Shown: positions 32,211 to 40,813, counted from the stretch's first letter. The stretch is 41,164 bases of DNA from Lentisphaeria bacterium (GCA_018265615.1 JABLYX010000047.1:1-41164); one strand, 5' to 3'. Numbers and translations: made by a program. The notes: generated from the sequence alone by a model not told the origin.

Positions 32211-32975
32211 TCACTGCTTCTTTCCCGCCACAAGGGCGATCGGATGATAAGTCAGCGGGAACTTTCCGCCCGGCAGGCGGAAATTCCCGGCATACGCTTC
32301 ACTGAATGCCGCGAGTTTGCGGCGGCTCCACGGCTCCGCCGGAGCGACGGCGGTCACGCCGGTCGCTTTCAGGCTCTTGAGCACGTCGAGCGGGGAGTCG
32401 AACTCCTGTGTCTGCAGCTCTTCGCGGGCCGCGAGCACGTCGAAACCGTTCGATTCGAGAAGCCCGATGAGCTCTGTTCCGGTCCGGTAGGGGAGGCCGT
32501 TTCCGGTCAGGGCGGAGACTTCGCGCAGCGTTTCGGGGCCGAAGGTCGTGAATGCGAGGAAGCCGCCTGCATGCAGCCTCTCCGCGATCCGCGCGAAGAG
32601 CTTTCCGGGGGCGGACGCCCACTGGAAGACCGCGTTCGAGAGGAAGAGATCCGACTCCGGCAGATCGATCGCTTCAATGTCGCCCGTGAGGAACCGCGTA
32701 TTCGGGCGGCCGTGGTGGAACTCCGCGCACTCCGGGACGAGGTCGATGAGCGTGAGGCGCGCGAAGTCGAACCGTTCCGCAAGGCGGTCGGTCAGGATCC
32801 CGGCTCCGCAGCCGAGTTCCGTGATCTCCGCGAACTGCCGTTCGAGCGTGGCGGTGGTGAACAGGTCGAGCAGCAGCTCCGCCATTTCGCGCTGGACGAC
32901 CGCGGAGCTGTTGTAGGTTGCGAGGCTGCGGCTGAACCGCCGCCGGACCGCGTTTTTATCGATTCCGTCCGGCAT
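32211..32975 (-). CDS. bioC: Malonyl-ACP O-methyltransferase
   Basis: About 254 residues from ATG 32975 (MPDGIDKNAVRRRFSRSLATYNSSAVVQREMA, the usual BioC start). ELGCGAGILTDRL is the S-adenosylmethionine-binding motif; LFLSNAVFQWA and TTFGPETLRE are BioC hallmarks. It methylates the free carboxyl of malonyl-ACP so that fatty acid synthesis can build pimelate. The gene overlaps bioG by 20 bases, and an open frame upstream of 32975 is antisense-like extension without family match. Confidence 0.92.
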   Translation of the reverse strand: MPDGIDKNAVRRRFSRSLATYNSSAVVQREMAELLLDLFTTATLERQFAEITELGCGAGILTDRLAERFDFARLTLIDLVPECAEFHHGRPNTRFLTGDIEAIDLPESDLFLSNAVFQWASAPGKLFARIAERLHAGGFLAFTTFGPETLREVSALTGNGLPYRTGTELIGLLESNGFDVLAAREELQTQEFDSPLDVLKSLKATGVTAVAPAEPWSRRKLAAFSEAYAGNFRLPGGKFPLTYHPIALVAGKKQ

Positions 32976-33612
32976 GGATGATTTCCTCGAACGACTGAAA
33001 ATGATGGAACGGGAAGTGCGGCGAATCCGCCTCTTCCGTGACGGCGGCGGACTCGCCCGCCCAGAATCTGCGCTGCGCCGCCGCCGGGATGATCCGGTCG
33101 CGCCCGCCGATCCGCGCGGCCCGGAACGGATTGACCGGAACGGGCGCGGAGAGAATATGCCTTTCAAGCGAAATTAGCTCCGCCTGCTGAGACACCCAGC
33201 CGCGCTGCGGCGGGCGGAACTCCGCGTTTCCCGCGAGACGCCTGTAAAACCGCTCCCGCGCGCGTTCATCGTTCCAGTTCGCGGCGGTTCCGGCGAAAAC
33301 GGCCGGGTCGATGCCGAACTCCGCGTCGACCGGGCGCAGCGTGCCGTTGAACGCGGTGGCGGTTTCAAACCGGTAAGGCGCATGCTCCAGCAGCTCCGCC
33401 GCGATCCGCACGCCGAGCGACCATGCGGCGAGGTGCAGCTCGCGATACCCCCCGAGCTCCGGCAGCGGCTCCGGGACGGTATAGTCGCAGACGGTCATCA
33501 CGTCGAAACCGGGGGCCTTCCAACCGTCGAAGAGCGTGTCGTCCATGCTCCAGCCGTTGAAGAACAGCAGGAGCTTTCCGTTTCCGGCGCGATGGAGCAG
33601 GCGGATCTTCAA
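32956..33612 (-). CDS. bioG: Pimeloyl-ACP methyl ester esterase, BioG type (DUF452)
   Basis: A 218-residue alpha/beta hydrolase of the DUF452 family. LLLFFNGWSMDD is the family start, AAWSLGV holds the nucleophile S65, GGRDRIIP gives D172, and SPHFPF gives H199. BioG removes the methyl group from pimeloyl-ACP methyl ester, the step done by BioH in E. coli, and ends the chain-building phase started by BioC. Overlaps bioF by four bases and bioC by twenty, so the genes are translationally coupled. Confidence 0.9.
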   Translation of the reverse strand: MKIRLLHRAGNGKLLLFFNGWSMDDTLFDGWKAPGFDVMTVCDYTVPEPLPELGGYRELHLAAWSLGVRIAAELLEHAPYRFETATAFNGTLRPVDAEFGIDPAVFAGTAANWNDERARERFYRRLAGNAEFRPPQRGWVSQQAELISLERHILSAPVPVNPFRAARIGGRDRIIPAAAQRRFWAGESAAVTEEADSPHFPFHHFQSFEEIIHAGRNR

Positions 33613-34763
33613 ACCAGCCTCCGCAGCTGTTCGACGGACTCCTCCGGCAGGGCGGCCGAAAGCGAAAAACGCAGCCGCGCCCCGTTCGGCGGAACCGTCG
33701 GGGGACGGATCGCGAAAACAAGGATCCCGTTCTCCTGGAAGCGTTTCGCCGTTTCGACCGATTCGCGGTCTCCGCCGATCAGGAACGGCACGATCTGCGA
33801 GTTGCCGGGTACGGTCCTGTGCCCGAAGATCCCGCGCAGCGCTTCGCCCATGCGGCGCAGCTTCGCGCGTTCAGCCTCCATCTCCGCACAGCGGTCGAGC
33901 ACGAAACAGCTCCAGTTCAGCACGGCCGGGGGCAGCCCCGTCGTGAAGATGAATGGACGCATGTGGTTGATGAGATATGTCCGCACCTCCGGCGCCATGA
34001 TCGCGTAGGCTCCGGTCGAGCCGAACGCCTTGCCGAAGGTCCCGATGAGGATGTCGATTTCGTCCGCGACGCCGAGCTCGGCCGCAAGGCCGGTCCCTTT
34101 CGGGCCGCGCACGCCGACCGAGTGCGCCTCGTCCACGACGAGGATGCAGTCATATTTCTTTTTGAGTTCAACGAGCCTGCGCAGATCCGCCGCGTCGCCG
34201 TCCATGCTGAAGATAGACTCGGTCACGAGGAAGACCCGGCGGCAGGCCGCGCGTTTTTCGGCCAGGATTTTTTCGAGCTGCTCGCAGTCGAGGTGGCGGA
34301 AACGCCGGAACTCTGCTTCCGCGAGCCGCATTCCGTCGATGATGCTCGCATGGTTCAGCTTGTCCGAGAGGATCAGGTCCCGGCCGGTCGAGAGCGCGGG
34401 CAGGATGCCGATGTTCGCGTGGTAGCCGCTGTTGAAAACCAACGCGGCGCGGTTGCTGTAGAGCGCGGAGAGCTTCGCTTCGAGCCGCACACAGGCGGGT
34501 GTGTTCCCGGTCAGCAGCCGGCTCGACGCGCTTGAGAGCGCGAGCTCCGGCGTGGCGGCGTCGGGATACTGCGCGTAGAACTGCCTGCGCAGCTCCGCGT
34601 CGGCCGCGATGCCCATGTAGTCGTTGCTCGAAAAATTCAGATACTTTTTGCCGTCGCAGCAGCAGAGCCCGCGCCCCTCCGGCGCGATTTCGTGCAGGAC
34701 GCGGAGCCGCCCTCCCGCTTCGAGCTCCGCCGCGTCCGCGGCCAGTTCTTCCCGGAACTCCAT
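33609..34763 (-). CDS. bioF: 8-amino-7-oxononanoate synthase
   Basis: A 384-residue PLP enzyme of the alpha-oxoamine synthase family that condenses pimeloyl-ACP or -CoA with alanine. NFSSNDYMGIA, ASSRLLTGN, DEAHSVGVRGPKGTG and K245 in GTFGKAFGSTGAY, which binds PLP, are all present. It lies two bases after bioB. Confidence 0.93.
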   Translation of the reverse strand: MEFREELAADAAELEAGGRLRVLHEIAPEGRGLCCCDGKKYLNFSSNDYMGIAADAELRRQFYAQYPDAATPELALSSASSRLLTGNTPACVRLEAKLSALYSNRAALVFNSGYHANIGILPALSTGRDLILSDKLNHASIIDGMRLAEAEFRRFRHLDCEQLEKILAEKRAACRRVFLVTESIFSMDGDAADLRRLVELKKKYDCILVVDEAHSVGVRGPKGTGLAAELGVADEIDILIGTFGKAFGSTGAYAIMAPEVRTYLINHMRPFIFTTGLPPAVLNWSCFVLDRCAEMEAERAKLRRMGEALRGIFGHRTVPGNSQIVPFLIGGDRESVETAKRFQENGILVFAIRPPTVPPNGARLRFSLSAALPEESVEQLRRLV

Positions 34764-34765
34764 GT

Positions 34766-35764
34766 TCAGAACCTGTTCAGTTGTTCGATGAATTTCACGT
34801 CGTCCCCGACGCTGCGGCCGCGGGTCGTGAGGTATCCGCCGGTGATCATGCTGTTGAGGCCGGAGAGCATCAGCAGCCCCTGAAAATCCTTCATCGTGGT
34901 TTCGCGCCCCGCCGCGAACTTGATCATCTTGGCCGGATTCACGAGCCGGAAAATCGCGAACGCCTTCGCAACGTCGGCCGGAGCCATGATTTCGCGCCCT
35001 TCGAGCGGCGTTCCCTTGATCGGCAGCAGGACGTTCAGCGGGGTTCCCTCCACGTCGAGCTCGCGGATCGCGAACGCCATATCGACGCGGTCCTCCCAGT
35101 TTTCCCCGAGGCCGAAGATGCCGCCGGTGCAGTTTGTCACGCCGAACTCCTGGAGATGGCGGATCGTCGCGATCTTCTCCTCGACCGTGTGCGTGTCGGA
35201 GATGAGCTCCGCATACCGTTTCGGGCTGGTCTGGAGATTCATGTTGTAACGCCAGGCGTGATGCTCGGAGAGCAGCTTTGCGGTTTCGCGCGACAGGATG
35301 CCGATCGAAACGCAGATTTTGAGTTCCGGCAGTTCCCTGTGCAGCAGGTCGAGCGTGTCGAGGATCTGCCGGAATTCCGGCGTGGCCGTCTTGTAGCCGA
35401 AGCCGCTCGTGACGTAGCCGAAGGCGCGCACGCCGTTCTCATACGCCTGTCGCGCGGCTTCGAGCACCTCCTCCGCCGGGAGCAGCTCATAGGTTTCGAT
35501 TCCGGTGCTGTGGTGCCCGCTCTGGGCGCAGAATCGGCAGTTCTGCGAACAGACGCCGGACTTTGCGTTCAGGATCGAGCACGGTGCGATTTCGCGCGCA
35601 AATTTTTTGCGCACCTTGTTCGCGAGGGATATGAGGTCGAGGATATCTTCGCCGTCGATTTTTTCGGCGATTTCAAGCGCCTCTCCGCGGGTCAGGGCAC
35701 CGCCGTCGAGCACCTTGTAGGCATTTTCTATGATCGGATTCAGCACTGGTCCAGTCCTTTTCAT
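34766..35764 (-). CDS. bioB: Biotin synthase
   Basis: A 332-residue radical S-adenosylmethionine enzyme that inserts sulfur into dethiobiotin. The cluster cysteines are C72, C76 and C79 in CSQNCRFC; NLQTSPKRYAEL, CTGGIFGLGENWEDRVDMA, and NVLLPIKGTPLEG are BioB motifs, and the auxiliary-cluster cysteines in SIGILSRETA-NCTGG region appear in place. First gene of the operon. A TATATT -10 box lies at 35787-35782 on the minus strand without a good -35 box. I saw no clear BirA operator, and birA is not in the window. Confidence 0.94.
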   Translation of the reverse strand: MKRTGPVLNPIIENAYKVLDGGALTRGEALEIAEKIDGEDILDLISLANKVRKKFAREIAPCSILNAKSGVCSQNCRFCAQSGHHSTGIETYELLPAEEVLEAARQAYENGVRAFGYVTSGFGYKTATPEFRQILDTLDLLHRELPELKICVSIGILSRETAKLLSEHHAWRYNMNLQTSPKRYAELISDTHTVEEKIATIRHLQEFGVTNCTGGIFGLGENWEDRVDMAFAIRELDVEGTPLNVLLPIKGTPLEGREIMAPADVAKAFAIFRLVNPAKMIKFAAGRETTMKDFQGLLMLSGLNSMITGGYLTTRGRSVGDDVKFIEQLNRF

Positions 35765-35819
35765 TGTTGGTATTCCGAATTAATATAGCACGGCAAACCG
35801 AAAAAATCGAATCGAATCC

Positions 35820-35871
35820 TTGCAATCCTGTTGATGGGGTGGTATTTTATATTATGTTAACTGATTTAACA
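35820..35871 (+). promoter_or_regulatory. Promoter and inverted repeat upstream of the oxidoreductase
   Basis: TTGCAA (35820-35825), 17 bases, TATTTT (35843-35848). At the expected start lies a perfect inverted repeat TGTTAA-CTGAT-TTAACA (35855-35871), well placed for a repressor. AAGGAGG follows before the ATG at 35898. Confidence 0.5.
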
Positions 35872-35897
35872 AAGTTGCATTAAGGAGGCCCGGCAAT

Positions 35898-37061
35898 ATG
35901 GATAAGGTCAGGATCGGCATCATCGGCGTCGGCAATATGGGCACGGCGCACATCACGAGCGTTCAGAACATCCCGGAGGCGGAGCTTGCCGCGATCTGCG
36001 ACCGCGACAAAGCGCGTGCGGACGAAAAGGTGAAGCTCGCCCCGAAGGAGTGCAGAGTATTCTACTCGGTCGACGAGCTGCTGAGCTCCGGCGCGGTCGA
36101 CGCGGTCATCATTTCGGTTCCGCACTACGATCACACCCCGATCGCGATCCAGGCGTTCGAAAGGGGGATCCACGTGCTTTGCGAAAAGCCGGTCGCCGTG
36201 ACGAAGAGCCTTGCGCAGAAGATGATCGACGCGCATGCGAAGCATCCCGAGCTGCGCTTCGCGCTGATGTTCAATCAGCGCACCCGGCAGGCGCACAGGA
36301 AGATCAGGCAGATGATCGAGAACGGCGAATTCGGCAAGATCGTCCGGGTCAACTGGACAGTGACCGACTGGTTCCGTTCGCAGAGTTATTACGACAGCGG
36401 TTCGTGGCGCGCAACCTGGGCCGGCGAGGGCGGCGGCGTGCTGCTGAACCAGTGCCCGCATCACCTTGATTTGTTCCAGTGGTTTTTCGGTCTTCCGGTC
36501 AAGGTGCGCAGCACGGTTTCGATCGGCAAATACCATGACATCGAAGTCGAGGACGATGTGAACACCTACTGCGAATTCGCGGATGGTTCGACCGGTAACT
36601 TCATCACCTCGACCGGCGAGTTCCCCGGGACCAACCGGCTTGAGATCTCCGGCACGCGCGGCCGCATGGTCTACGAGGACGGCGTGATCAAATTCAAGCG
36701 CACGGAAGTCGACGTGAACGAGTTCTGCCGCACAACCGCGGAGTCGTTCCCGAGCATGGATACGTGGGATATCGTCGTCCCGACCCGCAAGGACACCGGC
36801 CATGAGCACCAGGATGTGATCGCGGCATTCGTGAAGGCCGTGCTCGACCCGAAGGCGGAGCTCATCGCGCGCGGCGAGGAGGGGATCCGTTCGGTCGAAT
36901 TCGGCAACGCGATGCTTTATTCCGGCTTGAAGGGCGAAGAGGTCGCGATCCCGATGGACACAGAGAAATTCGACGCGATGCTGCACGAGCTGATCAAGGG
37001 GTCGAAGTATAAGAAAAGAGAGATCAAGGCCGCCATCGTCGATATGGGCAGCTCGTTCTGA
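35898..37061 (+). CDS. Gfo/Idh/MocA family oxidoreductase
   Basis: A 387-residue NAD(P)-dependent sugar or cyclitol dehydrogenase-like protein. IGIIGVGNMGTAH is the Rossmann dinucleotide motif, ISVPHYDHTPIAIQAFERGIHVLCEKPV contains the conserved E-K-P of the active site, and LLNQCPHHLDLFQWFFG the family D-x3-H-like region. The substrate is not readable from sequence; the family acts on sugars, inositols and their derivatives. Its stop overlaps the ATG of the next gene by one base. Confidence 0.92.
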   Translation: MDKVRIGIIGVGNMGTAHITSVQNIPEAELAAICDRDKARADEKVKLAPKECRVFYSVDELLSSGAVDAVIISVPHYDHTPIAIQAFERGIHVLCEKPVAVTKSLAQKMIDAHAKHPELRFALMFNQRTRQAHRKIRQMIENGEFGKIVRVNWTVTDWFRSQSYYDSGSWRATWAGEGGGVLLNQCPHHLDLFQWFFGLPVKVRSTVSIGKYHDIEVEDDVNTYCEFADGSTGNFITSTGEFPGTNRLEISGTRGRMVYEDGVIKFKRTEVDVNEFCRTTAESFPSMDTWDIVVPTRKDTGHEHQDVIAAFVKAVLDPKAELIARGEEGIRSVEFGNAMLYSGLKGEEVAIPMDTEKFDAMLHELIKGSKYKKREIKAAIVDMGSSF

Positions 37062-37546
37062 TGCGCCGCACGGAGCGGGAAATGACGGACGCCGCCGTCC
37101 TGGCCGGAATTCTCGACCGGGCGGCGTATGCGAACCTCGCGTTTCTCGATTGCGGAGCTCCCGCCGTCATTCCGGTCTCGTTCGGATACCGGATCGAGCG
37201 TGGGAGCTTTGTGTTCTACTTTCATTCGGCGGGCGCGGGGCGCAAGATCGAATGCCTGAAAGCGGATGCGCGCGTTTCGTTCTCCGCCGTCGGGGAGAAC
37301 CGCATCGTGATCGCGGAGCCGGCCTGTCGCTCGACCTGTCACTATGAGAGCGTGATTGCGGCGGGGCGCATTGAATTCATCACCGCGGCGGACGGGAAGC
37401 GCGACGCGCTCGACTGCATCATGAACCATTGCGGCGCCCCGGGCTCCTTCGAGTATCCGGAGCCGATGCTCGTGCGGACCGCGATCCTGCGGCTCGTTGC
37501 GGAAACTATCTCCGGCAAGAGCAATATCCCGCGCTCAGCTGTGTGA
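37061..37546 (+). CDS. NimA-like pyridoxamine 5'-phosphate oxidase family protein
   Basis: A 161-residue split-barrel flavoprotein. MRRTEREMTD, ANLAFLDCGAPAVIPVSFGY and FYFHSAGAGRKIECL match the NimA/5-nitroimidazole reductase-like group, which bind flavin. Whether it reduces nitroimidazoles cannot be told; most members are housekeeping oxidoreductases. Start coupled to the upstream stop (TGATG). Its 3' end overlaps the convergent membrane protein gene by 12 bases. Confidence 0.82.
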   Translation: MRRTEREMTDAAVLAGILDRAAYANLAFLDCGAPAVIPVSFGYRIERGSFVFYFHSAGAGRKIECLKADARVSFSAVGENRIVIAEPACRSTCHYESVIAAGRIEFITAADGKRDALDCIMNHCGAPGSFEYPEPMLVRTAILRLVAETISGKSNIPRSAV

Positions 37547-37900
37547 CGTTCCCGCGATCAGGATGATGAGCAGCGGAACCAGGAGTTGGATCAGGATGAA
37601 GAGCGTGAAGAGCACGGAGAAAACAATGGCGGAGATCAGCGAATAGCGCTTCGAACTCCGTATCGCCTGCTCCGCGGCGGCCATATTCCCGGCAGCCGCA
37701 TAGCTCGATGCCTGGCAAGCGTAGATGATCGCCACGATTCCGAACGGCATACAGCAGAAAAGCGTCGTTAGGATTCCCCATACGAGCCCGCTGTCGGTTG
37801 CCGGCATCAATGTATTTTGCGGAGAAGAGGCCGCGCCGCAGTGCGGGCAGCTTTGCCTGTTCCCGTCAAGCTCCATGCCGCATTTCTGACAGAACATCAT
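37535..37900 (-). CDS. Zinc-ribbon CD225/dispanin-like membrane protein
   Basis: A 121-residue protein. MMFCQKCGMELDGNRQSCPHCG is a zinc ribbon at the N-terminus. LVWGILTTLFCCMPFGIVAIIYACQASSYAAAGNMAAAEQAIRSSKRYS follows the CD225 (dispanin, interferon-induced transmembrane protein-like) domain: a partly buried helix with a double cysteine, a polar loop, then a second helix. Function in bacteria is unknown. First downstream member of a cluster of four related genes on the minus strand; AGGAG precedes the start. Confidence 0.78.
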   Translation of the reverse strand: MMFCQKCGMELDGNRQSCPHCGAASSPQNTLMPATDSGLVWGILTTLFCCMPFGIVAIIYACQASSYAAAGNMAAAEQAIRSSKRYSLISAIVFSVLFTLFILIQLLVPLLIILIAGTSHS

Positions 37901-37909
37901 ATACTCCTG

Positions 37910-38242
37910 CTAAATGGATGAAAAAGCGCCGAGCAGCGCCATAGACAGATAGAATCCGCCCCATATGAACCAGAATGTGAGCCCGGCGATGAGCGCCCAC
38001 ATCAGCCATTTGCCTGCCATTGAAGCGGTGCGGGCCGCTTCCTCATACCTGCCGGATGAGAGATGGCCCGTCGCCAGTGCCGCGAAGACCAGTGCGACGA
38101 CTCCGAGCGGCTGACAGCAGAATGCCGTCACGAGGATTGACGGGACCAGCCAGGTGTTGATCGCCGGGGCCGGGGCCGCCGGACAGTAAGGGCATTCCGT
38201 CTGCCCGTCATCGAGCCTGTTTCCACATTTCGGACAATACAT
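37910..38242 (-). CDS. Zinc-ribbon CD225/dispanin-like membrane protein
   Basis: A 110-residue paralogue of its neighbours. MYCPKCGNRLDDGQTECPYC is the zinc ribbon; WLVPSILVTAFCCQPLGVVALVFAALATGHLSSGRYEEAARTASMAGKWL is the CD225 domain with the typical C-C-Q-P-L-G turn; a second membrane helix ends the protein. AAAGGAGGG precedes the ATG at 38242. It lies 9 bases before the next paralogue in the transcript, so the two are co-transcribed. Confidence 0.8.
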   Translation of the reverse strand: MYCPKCGNRLDDGQTECPYCPAAPAPAINTWLVPSILVTAFCCQPLGVVALVFAALATGHLSSGRYEEAARTASMAGKWLMWALIAGLTFWFIWGGFYLSMALLGAFSSI

Positions 38243-38302
38243 GAATCCCTCCTTTGCTGTTGGCTATGAGTCAATATAAGCCGGCAAGGGAACAAATGCA
38301 AA

Positions 38303-38621
38303 TCAGTGCGCGGAAATTGCCGCCGCCGCGATTATGACGATGACGGCCGGCAGAAGCAGGGTCGTGATTCCGCCGAGGATGATGCCGACCCAGGCGTGTA
38401 TCGCTCTTTGGCCTGTGGATTCCGCTTCGCGCAGCGTACGCCGAGAATGCCCGTGATGAACGCCGGAATCCCGGTGATTCCGCAGATCTGGGAGCCGATT
38501 TCGAGGTAATATGCCCAAAGGGCGCAGGCGTTGCGCGGAATGAGGAACTCCAGCCGCCGGGGGCGGCTGCTGAACATCGGCCGTTCCGCATTTCGGACAG
38601 GATTTTTCGGTTTCAGTACAT
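38303..38621 (-). pseudogene. Decayed zinc-ribbon / DUF4190-like membrane protein gene
   Basis: The expected MYC...CPKCG start is split: an ATG-TAC at 38621 is followed by a stop, and CPKCGTADVQQPPP begins 16 bases later than expected in another frame (from 38599), as if 16 bases were inserted by imperfect duplication. The middle part ALWAYYLEIGSQICGITGIPAFITGILGVRCAKRNPQAK, a DUF4190-like pattern, is in a third frame (about 38530-38410), and the end RAIHAWVGIILGGITTLLLPAVIVIIAAAAISAH returns to the frame of CPKCG, stopping at 38303. Three frame changes in about 320 bases point to a dead gene between two intact relatives. Confidence 0.7.
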
Positions 38622-38628
38622 GATAACT

Positions 38629-38949
38629 TCAGGCGTACTTACAGGCCAGAATGACGACCGTCAGGGCCACGGTAATCAGCGACCAGATATATGATTTCCC
38701 GGTCGCTTTTCTCTCTTCGGACAGGTATCCCGTGCGGCGATAGATCGAGGCTTCCGCCGCGTAGATCACCGCGATGATCCCCGGTACGGTACAGCCGAGG
38801 AGCGTAACCAGCAGCGCGAAGATCATCGCAGTGTTGAATGCTCCGCAGCACGATGGCAGCGCCTTGGAGCTGTCTTCCAGAGAGACGCCGCAGGTTCGGC
38901 ATCGCTTCGATGTTTCCGCATTCTTAAATCCGCATTGAGGACAGTACAT
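38629..38949 (-). CDS. Zinc-ribbon CD225/dispanin-like membrane protein
   Basis: A 106-residue member of the cluster. The zinc ribbon MYCPQCGFKNAETSKRCRTCG is followed by a CD225 domain: SCCGAFNTAMIFALLVTLLGCTVPGIIAVIYAAEASIYRRTGYLSEERKATGKSYIW, and a last hydrophobic helix. The P-G-I-I-A-V-I-Y-A core is shared with the gene at 37535-37900. It follows the deacetylase-like gene by 25 bases and may be read from the same transcript. Confidence 0.78.
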   Translation of the reverse strand: MYCPQCGFKNAETSKRCRTCGVSLEDSSKALPSCCGAFNTAMIFALLVTLLGCTVPGIIAVIYAAEASIYRRTGYLSEERKATGKSYIWSLITVALTVVILACKYA

Positions 38950-38974
38950 GGCAGACTCCCCCGCTCCTCTTGCG

Positions 38975-40813
38975 TTATTCGCTTACGAACTCGACCGGCA
39001 GGTTCGGGTTGCTGCCTTTTGTGACCGAAACCATGTGCGGGCCGCCCCGGTTCGTGTCGTAGAGCACCACAATGCGGTTCAGTCCTTTCCGGGTCACGAT
39101 GGGGGTCGGGAGCGACTTGAGTTCGAGCTTCCGGCCGTTCAGGAAAACCCCCTTGACGTTGTTTCGCGGGATATGGAGCTTCCAGCTGTCGATCACGGCG
39201 TCCGCGCGGAACGACAGTGCGACGGCGGCCTGTTCCTTCTCCTTCTTCGGAACCTGCACGATGTACGGCAGGCTCCACTTCCCGGCGGGGAGCGGCGACC
39301 AGCCGGAGAGCGTTTCATCCGGGTTCGAGGCCGCCGCCAGGAGCTTATCGGAAAACTGATCCGGCGCGAGCGGGCCGAGCACGAGCGCGGTGTCGCGCGG
39401 AACCGCTTCTGCGAACTGCGGAATCTCATCGGTCGCGCAGACCCAGAGCCGCTGCGGCTTGCCGTCGAGTTCGAAGTTCAGCTCTGCCGCCGCGAAGAGC
39501 GGTCCGCACTGATAGAGCGCGGTGCGGCGGTGCTCCGGGAAGTAGTGCGAAATGGTCCGCGTGACTTCGGGGTTGATCATTTCGAGGTCGTTGCGCGGAA
39601 CCCGTTCGTCGGAGGTGAAGAGAAGCGGCAGCCGGAATGCGACCGTCACATTCGTCAGCGGCTGCTTGCCGCGGTTCGCGATCGTGAGGATGACGCCCGG
39701 CTCGTCCTTGACGTTCAGCACGAGCGACGCGGCGAGGTATGGGAATTTCTTCGACTGCTTCACCTCGGGGCCGCTGCTCATGATCGCGTCGATCTTCTCC
39801 GGAAGCTTCAGAGTGTGCGGGAGTTCTATCGCGGTTTTGCCATCGGCCATCGCCGGGGTCACCTTCCCCCAGAGCGGCGTGTCGGAGCCGAGCGCCGCCG
39901 GCGTCGGCCCGGTCAGCTTGAACACTGCCGTACTGCCGTCGACCCGCTTTTCGATGCGGGTGTGCAGCCGCCCGTAACGGTAGGCGTTGTATTCGTTTTC
40001 GTTGCAGTACCACCAGTCAGGGCGGTTCGCGTACCGGGCGAAAAGCTTGTCGAGTGTTTCGAAGCCCGCGTCGTCCTGCCAGGTGTGGAGCCCGAGCGTG
40101 GCGTGGCGGACCTCCCCGGGTTTCATATCCTTCAGGCGGTTTTCGATGGCTTTATCGAACTTTTCCGGGGAGGGGTTCCGGTCGTCGATCGAGAAGAGCC
40201 GGCTCGTTCCCCAGCTCCCTTCCGGCATGCCGTACTCCTTTTCGAGCTCCTGGTGGTATTCCGGCGAGCCGAGTTCGCCGGAACGGTAGAGCGCCTCTCC
40301 GATCCGCAATGGGGAGAGGGTGTCCGTCCCGTTCCTGTAGGCGCAGTACGGCAGGACGAACGAGTTGACCGGCTGGTCGGTGCGGGTTTCATACTCGACC
40401 CGGTTCTGCAGGATCTGCCGCGCGACCTCGTTCGGAATCAGCGTCGCGAGATTCGGGTGGTTCAGCGTATGGTTGCCGACGGAGTGCCCTTTCCGGGTCA
40501 GGTGCGGCAGGACGTCGCCGTAGAATCCCTTCCGGCCGGTCGAACAGAGATAGAAGGTCCCCTTGAAACCGTGTTTGGCGAGGAGTTCGGCCATGCGGAG
40601 ATGCTTCGGATTGCTGTCGTCCCACCGGGTGGAAAAAGCGAAGCTCTTCCCCTGCGGCAGCGGCAGCAGCTCGAGCTTCGCCGCCTTTGCCGCTTCTTCG
40701 TTCGGGAACACCAGCTTGACTTCGCGTTCGTATTCGGGCAGGGAAAGCGGGTTGGCGGCAAGGGTGAACGCCGCCGTCAGCAGGGCCGTCAGCAGGGAAA
40801 GTTTCATGCGCAT
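38975..40813 (-). CDS. Secreted polysaccharide deacetylase-like protein (NodB homology)
   Basis: A 612-residue exported protein. MRMKLSLLTALLTAAFTLAANP is a signal peptide. Residues about 55-270 resemble the NodB/CE4 deacetylase barrel: FAFSTRWDDS carries the acidic motif (usually TFDDG), GNHTLNHPNL the H-x3-H metal-binding motif, and LGLHTW a late histidine. The C-terminal 300 residues are beta-rich domains I cannot name. It probably removes acyl groups from an extracellular glycan, but the unusual first motif leaves activity uncertain. The first ATG (40813) is favoured by AAGGAG nine bases upstream; M3 is an alternative. Confidence 0.75.
   Translation of the reverse strand: MRMKLSLLTALLTAAFTLAANPLSLPEYEREVKLVFPNEEAAKAAKLELLPLPQGKSFAFSTRWDDSNPKHLRMAELLAKHGFKGTFYLCSTGRKGFYGDVLPHLTRKGHSVGNHTLNHPNLATLIPNEVARQILQNRVEYETRTDQPVNSFVLPYCAYRNGTDTLSPLRIGEALYRSGELGSPEYHQELEKEYGMPEGSWGTSRLFSIDDRNPSPEKFDKAIENRLKDMKPGEVRHATLGLHTWQDDAGFETLDKLFARYANRPDWWYCNENEYNAYRYGRLHTRIEKRVDGSTAVFKLTGPTPAALGSDTPLWGKVTPAMADGKTAIELPHTLKLPEKIDAIMSSGPEVKQSKKFPYLAASLVLNVKDEPGVILTIANRGKQPLTNVTVAFRLPLLFTSDERVPRNDLEMINPEVTRTISHYFPEHRRTALYQCGPLFAAAELNFELDGKPQRLWVCATDEIPQFAEAVPRDTALVLGPLAPDQFSDKLLAAASNPDETLSGWSPLPAGKWSLPYIVQVPKKEKEQAAVALSFRADAVIDSWKLHIPRNNVKGVFLNGRKLELKSLPTPIVTRKGLNRIVVLYDTNRGGPHMVSVTKGSNPNLPVEFVSE

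Noticed and set aside
37061..37546. Nitroimidazole resistance gene
   Set aside because: The protein belongs to the wider flavin-binding split-barrel family; sequence alone does not support a resistance role.
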